This document shows, one piece after another, positions 43,501-51,969 of a stretch of DNA of 64,000 bases. The position numbers were made by a program, and so were the translations under genes. Position 1 is the stretch's first letter; every line of letters begins with the position of its first letter. The notes beneath the pieces are model-generated. The model saw only the letters and a program-made list of their open reading frames with translations, was not told where the DNA came from and did not search any database. The DNA is from Scandinavium ludwigii_A (GTDB lineage Bacteria > Pseudomonadota > Gammaproteobacteria > Enterobacterales > Enterobacteriaceae): assembly GCA_050516505.1 (NCBI GenBank), contig CP191518.1:2666001-2730000 (forward strand), given 5' to 3'.

Positions 43501-46156
43501 GGTCGCCCGCCGGGGATACAGCGCATTTGAAGCAAAGACCTTGCTGCCACTCGACCAGGTCAGCGTCTGGACACAGCCGTTGTCCTACACTATCGACTGC
43601 GCGAAAGCCTGTTTTACCTCCGGCGTGACGCATGGCGATCTGACGATGGCCTCGTTTGCTGCCTGTCACCAGATTATTAATTTTTTAAGCCGGGGCGATC
43701 ACCTGGATAATATCCTGACCAGCATCGAGCGCGGGCTGGCCTTTGTGCGAAAAACGGATTTCAACGATGTGGAGCGCATTTTATTGGTGCAGCGCCATTA
43801 CGTGGAACACTTGCGCCATGTTCCGACCGGGGCCTGGGATAGCCGGACGGCACTGCCCGACGCACTGTTACCGGGTGCGCCGGAACACGCCCCGCAGCAA
43901 CTCTCGACCCTGATATTTTGGTTCTGGCTGTACCGCGGCATGACCTATTTTACCGCCGGAGACTTTCCGCAGGCACAAGATGCACTCGACCACGCGCACG
44001 CGCTGGCGTGGTCGGCCCCGGGTCACATTCATCTGGTGGATTTACATTTCTACAGCGCCCTGACCTTAACCGTTCAACTGACGCCAGAAATGTTCAGTGC
44101 CAGCCAGCGACGCGAGCTGGACGCGCATTACCACAAAATAGCGGTCTGGGCGCGTATCAACCCTGACACGTTTGCCGATAAAGAAGCGCTGGTGTACGCA
44201 GAAATTGTGCGCCTGGATGGCATGAACAGCATTGCGCTGGAACAGTATGAAAAAGCGGTGCGGCTGTCGCGGGAGGCCGGGTTTAACAGCTGTAACGCAC
44301 TGGCCCATGAACTGGCCGCCAACTTTGCGTTAAGTTGCGGTTATTTCACAGCGGCAGATGCGCATGTTCGTGGGGCCATTGCCGCCTGGGGGCGAATGGG
44401 GGCCCAGGCCAAAGTGCATCAACTCAAGCAAGCACATCCTCATCTGGTGTCCTCTTCACAGGCTACCCCGTATGACACTATCGCCTTTGCTCAAGACGAA
44501 GAGATCCGCGACTTACAGAGCGTGATAAAGGCGTCGCGGGCGCTCTCCGAAGAGATAAACCTTGAACGGCTGATCGAAATATTGCTCACCATGTTACTGG
44601 AACGTGCCGGAGCGCAGCGTGGGGTGTTGATCCGCATTCTGGAAAATACGATCCCTGAAATCGAAGCCAGGGCGCACACCGCGAGCGGCGGGATAACGGT
44701 GCAAATCACCAAAGACCGCCCCACCGCGACTGACCTGCCGCTGTCGGTACTGGCGGCCGTGATCCGAACCGGACAAGAGATCCGCACCGGGAAACCTGAA
44801 GAATTCAGCCCGTTCTCCCACGACCCCTATCTGGTGGCTTCCGGGGCGGCCGTGTTATGCGTGCCGATGTTTAAGCAAGCGCGACTTGTGGGCGTGCTCT
44901 ATCTCGAAAACCGGTTGATGCCGGAAGTGTTTACCGCAGAGCATTCTAAAGTGGTTAATCTGCTGGCGGCCCACGCCGCCGTCTCACTCGAAACGGCGCG
45001 ATTGTACGCGGAGCTGCTTGAGGAAAACATTCAACGCCGAAAAGTGGAAAAAGAGCTTATCGCCAGCCAAACCTCGTTGATGTTAGGCGAGCAAATCAGC
45101 CATACCGGAAGCTGGCGGTGGGAGCTTGAACAAGATTTGATGTTTATGTCAGATGAATACGCCAGGATCCTCGGCCTGCCGGAGAGCCTGAAAATGATAT
45201 CCATGGCAGAGTTTTTTACGTTTGTTCACCCGGATGATTATGACCGGATCAGCCACGTGGTGACGGACGGCGTGCGTGAGGGACTCACGCTGCACGCGGA
45301 GTTTCGTATCATTAACGCCAAAGGCGAGACGCGTTACATTTTGGGCATCGGCAGTCCGGTGGGCGTCGGCACGGAGATTTACGAATACTACGGCACCATT
45401 ACTGATATCACGACCCAAAGACACGCCGAGGATGCGGTTCGGGTGGCGCAAGCTGAACTGGCCCGCGTGTCCCGCGCAACCACAGTCGGCCAGCTCACCT
45501 CTTCCATTGCCCATGAAATCAACCAGCCTTTGATGTCGATTGTCTCTAATGCCGGGGCCAGCCTGCGCTGGCTCAAACACACCCCGGTCAGGTATGACAA
45601 TATTCGCGTCGGACTGGAAGAAATTGTGGCCGAAGGCCAGCGGGCAGGTGAAATCATTCGCAGTCTCCAGACCCTGACGCGCAAACACGAACCCGTTTTT
45701 TGTCGTCTCGACCTGCATGTGCTGGTACGTCATATTCTGTCGCTGTCACGCAGTGAAATTGACCAGCGTCGGGTCGCGGTGGATATCGACCTGACAGCAG
45801 AACACAGCATGATTTTCGGGGACAGTGTGCAAATCCAACAGGTGTTGATTAACCTGGTGATTAACGCCATTGAAGCGATGGAGGACGTCACAGAGAGACC
45901 GCGGACCCTGAGGATATCGACCCGGAGCCCCAGCACCGGAACCATCGAACTGCGGGTGACCGATAACGGGACGGGGTTAGCCCCGGACGTAGGTCAACGC
46001 GTTTTTGATTCGTTTTACACCACCAAAGCGCAAGGTATGGGGATGGGGCTGACCATCAGCCATTCAATCATCGAGCGACATCGCGGCGTGCTTCAAGCCC
46101 AAAACAACGAACCTTTCGGCAGTTGTTTTAGCTTTATTATCCCCACCGTTGAATAA
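40553..46156 (+). CDS. trifunctional Ser/Thr-kinase-like / AAA ATPase / GAF-PAS sensor histidine kinase
   Basis: A 1867-residue protein. Domains in order: protein-kinase fold (about 20-300) with catalytic-loop HGDIKPGN at 151-158; ATPase (about 325-600) with Walker A GPSGIGKSS 354-362 and Walker B LLLDD around 485; a long helical TPR-like region (about 640-1310); GAF (about 1336-1487); PAS (about 1516-1625); HisKA with His1654 in SSIAHEINQP; HATPase with N-box NLVINAIEA and G-boxes DNGTGLA and GMGMGL. No membrane helix and no receiver. The DFG of the kinase domain reads GFG (171-173), so its metal-binding Asp is lost and it may be a pseudokinase. The cognate receiver lies just upstream. Signals could be small ligands through GAF/PAS. 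Confidence 0.9.
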   Translation: MNQKHTPPGRPAVPETPLFDAHDGQAFVFKEDVMFTPLTREGSIVWMSGRSPWSDGAFILASAANDETEANATQLLKNEFSLRPYLSDSWAIKPAACTQYRGRFALVYTPFAFQSLAQMMGQPMDNMARFIELAIRVCQPLRQMHQHNLIHGDIKPGNIFIQPDASCRLAGFGLATGSSEASGPARLAFSGGTLAYMSPEHTNRTQRPVSSRSDLYSLGIVFYELLTGVLPFDLSEGDPAQWVHHHIASEPRPPHRVNDAIPLMLSSLILHLLEKSPDNRYQTVDGLIADLRRCQATLADGLHIPCFTPGLQDRSPDVHLPEALYTAQPQARELIAAFDDVNRTGTHTLAVIRGPSGIGKSSLMASMLKALPPSRVLLAVGKVDQFSSTLPYDVLTSAFRSLTLSLLGLPAEQVTDWKTRISLALKGYERLAVNLVPELALLLEQQTFPATDVMSSDARVRFNDMISALVHTFATPGCPLVLLLDDIQWIDEASLHVLESLLKNSHTLPLLLVIALREPESTENAALTAAIARFRQAAQRSIDIITTPLSVKDVSRWLAETFQQRATDTADLGKLIHQKTGGNPLFMKAFFKRIVDDGLVTHNKYQGKWHYDLSAIQQRHYTENVVSLVLEQLGKMPETTRTLLGSLACLGSRGELSLIGRVLCLSDATIHYQLHPAVTAQLVTLTQNSWTFTHDRVQEAAFALLDAVQRSHVHITTARLLAETSRQAAGNEVLFRAIHHVSAAIESIQPPRQREMFRELSMLAVQRAKRTGDFLSALRYLQTARALSGHDHSQEALPDLRLELEEAECEFLLGNLVTARQLCDRLLGMPGELTQKIAAANLLAEVHMRQSDNRLALETTLCWLSVSGIALARHPDNADCDAAWEQLNNRIGDNPAALFTQLPEMHDAQTEAVMNLLASASVFASFNCPRLHFMLLCQMLQLTLKHGVTGASTLAMGWFGVLIAERYAEYHLGFNYADLARDLVARRGYSAFEAKTLLPLDQVSVWTQPLSYTIDCAKACFTSGVTHGDLTMASFAACHQIINFLSRGDHLDNILTSIERGLAFVRKTDFNDVERILLVQRHYVEHLRHVPTGAWDSRTALPDALLPGAPEHAPQQLSTLIFWFWLYRGMTYFTAGDFPQAQDALDHAHALAWSAPGHIHLVDLHFYSALTLTVQLTPEMFSASQRRELDAHYHKIAVWARINPDTFADKEALVYAEIVRLDGMNSIALEQYEKAVRLSREAGFNSCNALAHELAANFALSCGYFTAADAHVRGAIAAWGRMGAQAKVHQLKQAHPHLVSSSQATPYDTIAFAQDEEIRDLQSVIKASRALSEEINLERLIEILLTMLLERAGAQRGVLIRILENTIPEIEARAHTASGGITVQITKDRPTATDLPLSVLAAVIRTGQEIRTGKPEEFSPFSHDPYLVASGAAVLCVPMFKQARLVGVLYLENRLMPEVFTAEHSKVVNLLAAHAAVSLETARLYAELLEENIQRRKVEKELIASQTSLMLGEQISHTGSWRWELEQDLMFMSDEYARILGLPESLKMISMAEFFTFVHPDDYDRISHVVTDGVREGLTLHAEFRIINAKGETRYILGIGSPVGVGTEIYEYYGTITDITTQRHAEDAVRVAQAELARVSRATTVGQLTSSIAHEINQPLMSIVSNAGASLRWLKHTPVRYDNIRVGLEEIVAEGQRAGEIIRSLQTLTRKHEPVFCRLDLHVLVRHILSLSRSEIDQRRVAVDIDLTAEHSMIFGDSVQIQQVLINLVINAIEAMEDVTERPRTLRISTRSPSTGTIELRVTDNGTGLAPDVGQRVFDSFYTTKAQGMGMGLTISHSIIERHRGVLQAQNNEPFGSCFSFIIPTVE

Positions 46157-46232
46157 GCATTTGCCTATTCGACCGTGGGAATATTCAGAGCCTATTAGAG
46201 ACGAAACCCCGCCTTAAATGTGCGGGAATCGG

Positions 46233-47141
46233 TCATATTGCTAATGCATCAACCACTTGAGCTACGGAGTTAACTGCTCGAATATTGCCGATGCCGGTAC
46301 CGAGTGATATATAGCCTTCATCGGTATTCCCTTCGAGCATTCCTATACGCAAACCGCGTAACCCGCCCATGATTTTCCCAAGCTCTTCGTTACTGGCTCC
46401 CGCTTTATCCATTTGCACCCGTTTTTCTGCCAGCTTACCGGGCAAGGAACGATAGTAATCGGGCATGGTGCGGAAAAGCTGCATATCCAGTCCGTCAGAA
46501 TTGATGATTTTGTCTTTCACTGACTGCGGTACGCGGCTTTCTTCGGTGCTGATAAAAATGGAACCGGCAAAAATCCCGCTGGCCCCAAGGGCGTAAGCCG
46601 CTCTGGCGGTACGGCTATCTGTGATACCTCCGGCGGCCAGTACCGGGACATTTTGCACGGCATCCGCAATCAGCGGAACGATTGAAAATGTTCCCAACGC
46701 CTTGCCTGGCAAAGTTCCGCCTTCGTCAAAACCGGTGGCGACAATAATATCTGCCCCGGCGGCCTCGGCGAGGCGGGTGTTTTCAGGGGTGGGGTTGATA
46801 TCGCGGTAGATAATCTTGATGCCCGCTTCTTTCAGTTCATCAAACAACGCGGGGATCACCGCGCCTTCGCCATAGCCTGTATAAACCACGACTTTCACCG
46901 CCTCTTCTTTTATCACCTGTAAGATTGGCGGAGTCCATATGTCGTTTTCAGGTGTCGGGATCAGATTGACGCCAAACGGTTTTTCTGTGAGCACTTTGGT
47001 TTTACGAATCTCTTCTCGCATTTTTTCAGCCGTTTCATGCGGCGTAGAAACAGCGGTTTCCGCCGTTAATCCTGCGTTTGGGCCCAGCACACCCAGCCCT
47101 CCGGCATTGCTGACAGCGGCGACTAAACGGGCATCGGTCAA
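46233..47141 (-). pseudogene. nitronate monooxygenase, 5'-truncated
   Basis: The 302 codons match the nitronate monooxygenase / 2-nitropropane dioxygenase family: DARLVAAVSNAGGLGVLG, PFGVNLIP, GADIIVATGFDEGG, VLAAGGITDSR and the FMN-phosphate loop. Intact enzymes begin about 20-25 residues earlier with an IKYPIIQGGMAW-type stretch. Here only the W-L-T-D part is left, and the next bases upstream belong to a LysR gene tail on the other strand. No ATG remains; TTG at 47141 is the only possible start. The FMN-binding first strand is gone, so I expect no function. The enzyme normally oxidises nitroalkanes. Confidence 0.72.
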
Positions 47142-47143
47142 CC

Positions 47144-47346
47144 ACGATATAGCCGCGGGTCTGGCTGGGCTGGGAATACTACAGGGGATGAATGTTTTTT
47201 TACAATCTTACCTCAACAGTGGTCGCCTGGTAGAAGTCCTGCCAGACTATCCCGTGCCACCTCGTCAGCTCTCACTTCTTTATCCGCACCGCCACCTCTC
47301 CCGTAAGGTAAAGGTATTTGCCGAGTGGTTAGAGCGTTTGTTGTAA
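47144..47346 (+). pseudogene. C-terminal fragment of a LysR-type regulator
   Basis: The frame reads AAGLAGLGILQGMNVFLQSYLNSGRLVEVLPDYP...LLYPHRHLSRKVKVFAEWLERLL and ends at TAA. This is the usual final 60 residues of a LysR substrate-binding domain (GLGI, SGRLVEVLPDY, LLYP). The DNA-binding part and most of the effector domain are absent. It joins the truncated nitronate monooxygenase sequence at about 47141-47150. A deletion between a divergent LysR-enzyme pair would produce this. Confidence 0.75.
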
Positions 47347-47420
47347 CTTTAAGTCGAAAATTGAGATGATTAATGAATAGCCACCCCTTCCGCTTCTAAC
47401 TGATGTGGCTATTTAACAGG

Positions 47421-48332
47421 TTAGCTCGGTAGCAATTGTTTTGTTTTCATCACTAAAAAGTTAATCAGCGTTTGGACTCGTTTTGCCTTGCCGGTATTTT
47501 TTAAGTAGTAGAGATAAACCGGTGGATAGGTCTTCCAATAAGGCATCATGACCGGGATAAACTGCTCTTTATCGGGTTGTAATTCATACACCGGCTCAAA
47601 CAATCTGCCAATTCCAAGACCGCTGCGTATTCCATCTGCCATGACATCAATATCATTGCTGATGAGCTGCCCTGGCATTTCAACGGTTAATTGCTCACCG
47701 TTATCTTCCAGCAGCAGAGGGAGGAGACGGTTATTGGTAATAAAGCGGTAGCCGATAAGTTGATGCTGATGCAAGTCCGTCGGCAGTTTGGGTGTACCGT
47801 GCTGTGCGAGATAGGCCTTAGAGGCATACAAACCTTCACGAAACGGTTTCATCAACTGGCGAGCCACCACGCTCTCTTCCAGGATATCGCCAAAACGAAT
47901 ACCCAAATCAAAGCGTTCATCAATCATGTTCACTGTTCCGTCATAAACGGATATCTCAAGCTGTATTCCCGGGTAGTCCTGGCAAAATTCCGCCATAAAG
48001 GGCTTTAGAATAAGCAGATAAGCAAAGCGTGACAGCGTAATTCTGACCAGCCCTGATGGTTCCTGATTCAGGTCTTTGATGCTTTCCACCGCACTTTCGA
48101 GTGATGCCACCGCTTGCGATGTCTGATGCAACAATTGTTCCCCAGCATCTGTCAGTTCAATACGCCGCGTAGTGCGTACAAAAAGCGGGTGGCCAATATT
48201 CTGCTCAAGCAGTTTTAGCGCTTTGCTCACTGAAGGTGGCGTTATCTCAAGTTTCCTGGCCGCTGCAGATATGCTGCCTTCACGGGCGATACTCTGGAAA
48301 ATACGGATTTGGTTGTAAATGACATTGTTCAT
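47421..48332 (-). CDS. LysR-family transcription regulator
   Basis: A 303-residue protein with the N-terminal winged helix (residues 1-62: IRIFQSIAREGSISAAARKLEITPPSVSKALKLLEQNIG) and a C-terminal effector domain. It is divergent from the NAD(P)H oxidoreductase gene, with 139 bases between the ATGs, the standard layout for control of the neighbour. An AT-rich T-N11-A box could lie in this gap, but I do not pick one. The inducer is unknown. Confidence 0.88.
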   Translation of the reverse strand: MNNVIYNQIRIFQSIAREGSISAAARKLEITPPSVSKALKLLEQNIGHPLFVRTTRRIELTDAGEQLLHQTSQAVASLESAVESIKDLNQEPSGLVRITLSRFAYLLILKPFMAEFCQDYPGIQLEISVYDGTVNMIDERFDLGIRFGDILEESVVARQLMKPFREGLYASKAYLAQHGTPKLPTDLHQHQLIGYRFITNNRLLPLLLEDNGEQLTVEMPGQLISNDIDVMADGIRSGLGIGRLFEPVYELQPDKEQFIPVMMPYWKTYPPVYLYYLKNTGKAKRVQTLINFLVMKTKQLLPS

Positions 48333-48471
48333 GGAGCCATCCAGAAGAGGAACAAGGTTTTATTATTAGCCATTGGCTAACAGTGTGTTAGCTATTGCTG
48401 CCCTAAAAAACAGAATAAGGTTTGTTTATACTCACTTCCAGTTAAACAAAACACTGTTAAGGAAGCCAAAA

Positions 48472-49047
48472 ATGCAAAATGTACTGATTATTTCTGGTCA
48501 TCCGAATCTTGATGAGTCCATTGGCAATTCCACTATCTTGGGTGAAGTCGCGAAAGCGCTGCCTGAAGCCGAAATTCGCTTTCTTGATACTCTGTATCCT
48601 GACTACCAGATCGACGTGGCACGGGAGCAGGAAGCCTTACTCAAAGCCGATGTGATTGTCTGGCAATTTCCTTTTTCATGGTATTCAGTGCCGGGGTTAA
48701 TGAAATTGTGGATTGACCTGGTATTTGTTCACGGCTTTGCCCATGGTTCTACCGCAAAACTGGGTGGCAAAAAGCTGATAATTTCCTTTACCGCCGGAGC
48801 ACCAGAGAGCCTCTATTCTCCTGAAGGCTTGTTCGGCCACGGCATTCAGCAATACATGACACAGTTTGAGACCACAGCAGCGTTGTGCAATCTGGATTTA
48901 CAGGCCCCGGTTTACACCTTCGGGATCAGCTATGCGGGGCGTGATGAGGCCAAAATCCAGGACCAGAAAGCGATGGCTAAAGATCACGCCATGCGGCTGA
49001 TTGCCGCGATTAAAGAAACTGCGCCTGCGTTAAAAATGGCTGTCTGA
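48472..49047 (+). CDS. NAD(P)H oxidoreductase, flavodoxin-like quinone reductase
   Basis: The 191-residue protein is of the KefF/MdaB type. It starts VLIISGHPNLDESIGN (FMN-phosphate loop) and contains WQFPFSWYSVPGLMKLWIDLVF, the typical quinone-reductase helix. It reduces quinones or electrophiles with two electrons. ATG 48472 has AAGGAAG upstream; the longer frame from 48373 is leader. It heads a four-gene set with a YciI-like protein, an aldo/keto reductase and a secreted monooxygenase-like protein, under a divergent LysR regulator. Confidence 0.88.
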   Translation: MQNVLIISGHPNLDESIGNSTILGEVAKALPEAEIRFLDTLYPDYQIDVAREQEALLKADVIVWQFPFSWYSVPGLMKLWIDLVFVHGFAHGSTAKLGGKKLIISFTAGAPESLYSPEGLFGHGIQQYMTQFETTAALCNLDLQAPVYTFGISYAGRDEAKIQDQKAMAKDHAMRLIAAIKETAPALKMAV

Positions 49048-49060
49048 AAGAGAGGGAAAA

Positions 49061-49339
49061 ATGTATCTCATCAATATTACGGTGAATGACGATATTACGG
49101 CTGTTCAGCATGAGGCGCTTTTCACGCGCCATGTCAGCTGGTTTCAGCAGTATTTTAATGCAGGCAAGTTTGTTCTCATCGGCCCCTATTCGGATCGCGA
49201 AAGAGCAGGTGTGATTATTGCTCAGACTGGAAGCCGGGAAGAGCTGGAAGCTATTCTGAGAGAAGACGCCTATTACCCAAATCTCGCTGAATATGAGATT
49301 CGTGAGTTTATCCCGAAAATGGTGGGACGCTGGCAATAA
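49061..49339 (+). CDS. YciI-like protein
   Basis: The 92-residue alpha/beta ferredoxin-like protein has the YciI pattern: an N-terminal strand, a HVSWFQQYFNAGKFVLIGP segment with His-Asp-type polar residues, and a C-terminal YYPNLAEYEIREF. It starts 13 bases after the oxidoreductase gene with AGAGGGA upstream. The family binds small ligands or acts as a hydrolase or dehydrochlorinase; the role here is open. Confidence 0.85.
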   Translation: MYLINITVNDDITAVQHEALFTRHVSWFQQYFNAGKFVLIGPYSDRERAGVIIAQTGSREELEAILREDAYYPNLAEYEIREFIPKMVGRWQ

Positions 49340-49383
49340 AGCACGCCGCAATTTTCATTAAAACATATGGTAAGGAGATAACG

Positions 49384-50412
49384 ATGCAGTATGTAAACTT
49401 GGGGAGAAGTGGTCTGAAAGTCTCGCGACTGTGTCTGGGATGCATGAGTTATGGCGAACCAGAACGTCTTCCGCAGCCCTGGTCGCTTGATGAAAATGCT
49501 TCGCGGCCGTTGATTCGCCAGGCTCTTGAGGCCGGAATCAATTTTTTTGATACGGCTAATATTTATTCTGGTGGAAGCTCAGAAGAAATTGTTGGTCGGG
49601 CGTTACGCGATATGGCGTATCGGGATGAAATCGTGGTGGCCACCAAAGCCTTTTTCCCATGGCGTAACTCGCCAAACACTGGTTTTCTGTCGCGAAAATC
49701 GCTGTTTCAGTCCATCGATGACAGCCTGGCCCGGTTGGGGATGGATTATGTGGATCTGTATCAGATTCACCGTTTTGATCATGGCACACCTGTTGAAGAA
49801 ACAATGGAAGCACTTCACGATTTGGTGAAAGCCGGGAAAGTTCGTTATATCGGCGCCTCTTCAATGGAAGCCTGGCGTTTTGCGAAGCTGCAGCATGTTG
49901 CTGAGCGTAACGGCTGGACACGCTTTGTCTCAATGCAGCCGCAATACAATTTACTGTATCGGGAAGAAGAGCGGGAAATGCTGCCGCTATGTGAGGATCA
50001 GGGCGTGGGTGTTATACCCTGGAGCCCGATGGCACGCGGCAGGCTGACACGTGACTGGAATGAAAGCACCACCCGAACACAGAACGACGCCTTCGCACTG
50101 AAAATGTATGAAAATGCCGCTCAGCAGGACCGGAAAGTGGTTGAGGTAGTCACCCAGATTGCCGCCGGGCGGGGCGTTCCTCGTGCACATGTTGCGCTTG
50201 CATGGCTGCTGTCTAAATCAGTAATTACCGCACCTATAATCGGTGCCACAAAAGCGGAACATCTTTCAACCGCAGTGGAGGCGCTGACGCTGACATTATC
50301 GGCAGAAGAAGTTGCAGCACTGGAGGCACCGTACGTTCCTCATGTTGTTGATGGCATCGTACCGCCGCTGCCTGAACAATCGCCGCAACTCTCCCCTCTG
50401 CGAATAAAATAG
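49384..50412 (+). CDS. aldo/keto reductase (YajO-like)
   Basis: The 342-residue NADPH oxidoreductase has a TIM-barrel. The catalytic tetrad is visible: Asp in FFDTANIYSGG, Tyr in the same loop, Lys in VVATKAFF and His in YQIHRFD. The C-terminal NADP loop is PIIGATKAEHL. It probably reduces aldehydes or methylglyoxal-like products. AAGGAG lies upstream of ATG 49384. It belongs to the LysR-linked redox operon. Confidence 0.9.
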   Translation: MQYVNLGRSGLKVSRLCLGCMSYGEPERLPQPWSLDENASRPLIRQALEAGINFFDTANIYSGGSSEEIVGRALRDMAYRDEIVVATKAFFPWRNSPNTGFLSRKSLFQSIDDSLARLGMDYVDLYQIHRFDHGTPVEETMEALHDLVKAGKVRYIGASSMEAWRFAKLQHVAERNGWTRFVSMQPQYNLLYREEEREMLPLCEDQGVGVIPWSPMARGRLTRDWNESTTRTQNDAFALKMYENAAQQDRKVVEVVTQIAAGRGVPRAHVALAWLLSKSVITAPIIGATKAEHLSTAVEALTLTLSAEEVAALEAPYVPHVVDGIVPPLPEQSPQLSPLRIK

Positions 50413-50516
50413 CGAGTCGAGTATGACGAAAATGGATGGATTAGCAGGCGCGGTTAACGCGCCTTATCATGAACAGTGGCACAGAATGTAATCCAGCCGA
50501 AAAAGAGAGGTCATTT

Positions 50517-51245
50517 ATGAAAGCCAGGATTTCTTTATCACTTTTGTTGGCTATGAGTTGCTCTGCTGTTGCGCAAGGACAGAAAGTCTCTGCTTCGCCT
50601 ATATTCAATATTATTGAACTCGTCATCAAGCAAGATAAAAATAACGAATTCGGCAAGTTAGCTGAAAAGAATATTGCTGCTTCGGTAACCGGTGAACCTG
50701 GAACTCTGGCGATGTATTCAGCCAACATAAAAACGAAGCCTTCTGTTGCTTATGTGTTTGAGATTTATGCTGACAGCAATGCTTACGACAAACACCTGAA
50801 CTCAACGAGTTATCAAGAATTTTTGCGCAATTCAGCTGATATTCTGGAAACAAGTCAAAAGCGTAGAATTGATGTGGTACCGCAATTTTTGGCAGACAAA
50901 CTGTTTGTTCAAAGCGATAACACGATAAATAACTTTGTCATCGTTGATGTGAAACCCGAGTTTGAGCAGGCTTTTCCCGATGTCGTTTTACCCGAAATGG
51001 CACAGTCCATTAAGCAGGAAGAGGGTGTCCTGGCAATGTATGCCGCTATTGATAAATCGAACCCAAACCGCTGGTATTTTTATGAGATATACGCCAGCGA
51101 AGCGGATTATGAGGCCCATCGTATGACATCCTATTTTAAAGAATACATTGAGCAGACGGCAGAAATGACGACGTATAAGGAAGCCATTGCGATTAAACCA
51201 GGCAAGCTTATGAATAAAGGCGATCTGATGTATGAAATTAGGTGA
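50517..51245 (+). CDS. secreted protein with two antibiotic-biosynthesis-monooxygenase (ABM) domains
   Basis: The 242-residue protein has a signal peptide (residues 1-21, ending AVAQG). The mature chain has two ABM-like ferredoxin folds (about 28-120 and 130-230), each with a strand, GT/GVLAMYSA and a YVFEIYADSNAYDKH or YFYEIYASEADYEAH helix. Such domains act as quinol monooxygenases or bind aromatic compounds without a metal. Secretion is unusual for ABM proteins. ATG 50517 has AGAGAGG six bases upstream. Confidence 0.8.
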   Translation: MKARISLSLLLAMSCSAVAQGQKVSASPIFNIIELVIKQDKNNEFGKLAEKNIAASVTGEPGTLAMYSANIKTKPSVAYVFEIYADSNAYDKHLNSTSYQEFLRNSADILETSQKRRIDVVPQFLADKLFVQSDNTINNFVIVDVKPEFEQAFPDVVLPEMAQSIKQEEGVLAMYAAIDKSNPNRWYFYEIYASEADYEAHRMTSYFKEYIEQTAEMTTYKEAIAIKPGKLMNKGDLMYEIR

Positions 51246-51329
51246 AGGACTTTCCTACTTGGCGAAGTATCTGGGGAATATAGGCTGCTTCGGCACAGGA
51301 CTGCGACAGCAGCCCTGTGAGGTCGTTAA

Positions 51330-51836
51330 TTAATTCGCCGCAGCGTCAATCAGGCCATCCAGCCATTCCTGATGACCATTCAGCATGGGATTGGGGCGCG
51401 TATTTGCCAGCGCTTTCGCAGGGTGCCCATTCTGAGTTTCCTGAGTCAGGATTCGAACGCGATTGTCGGGAAGATCTTCCAGTAACCAGGCATGATGCAC
51501 ATCGAGGCGTTCAGCGGTATTTTCCTCTCCGGACCATCCGTGCCATGCCAGGCGAGCGGGTTGGCCTTCGGCAGGCGGAACAAACTCCACGACCTGAGCT
51601 TCAACAGGGAAACCAAAGGTACTGAAATAGAAGCGTACCCCCTCTTCCAGTTCCGGTCCTTTATTGTCATAAAAGCGCACATCGGCGGAGTTTTTATAGT
51701 AGTTCGTCCATAGCAAAGGCTGACTCAGGAACGGCCAGACCTCCTTGACGCTCAGACCAGAAATAATCATTTCATTAGAGACAAAGTTATCGGTAAAACC
51801 CGGAACAAAAGCGTGTGGCCAGTTAATCGCGTTCAT
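51330..51836 (-). CDS. SRPBCC / START-like domain protein
   Basis: The 168-residue protein has the Bet v1-like fold pattern: NEMIISGLSVKEVWPFLSQPLLWTNYY at the start and a WLDGLIDAAAN helix at the end. It has no signal. Members bind hydrophobic ligands or act as cyclases or thioesterases. It is on the minus strand, 133 bases downstream of a LysR regulator gene. The function is unassigned. Confidence 0.8.
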   Translation of the reverse strand: MNAINWPHAFVPGFTDNFVSNEMIISGLSVKEVWPFLSQPLLWTNYYKNSADVRFYDNKGPELEEGVRFYFSTFGFPVEAQVVEFVPPAEGQPARLAWHGWSGEENTAERLDVHHAWLLEDLPDNRVRILTQETQNGHPAKALANTRPNPMLNGHQEWLDGLIDAAAN

Positions 51837-51969
51837 AAAATTCTCCAGTTACGATAATTGATTGCACTGTGTTTGCCGTTACGGCAGCAACGTGATGACA
51901 GTGATTATTGGCGCAATGGAGTTATAAGACGAATTGTCATTACTTATAATATTAATAAGATAATTTATA

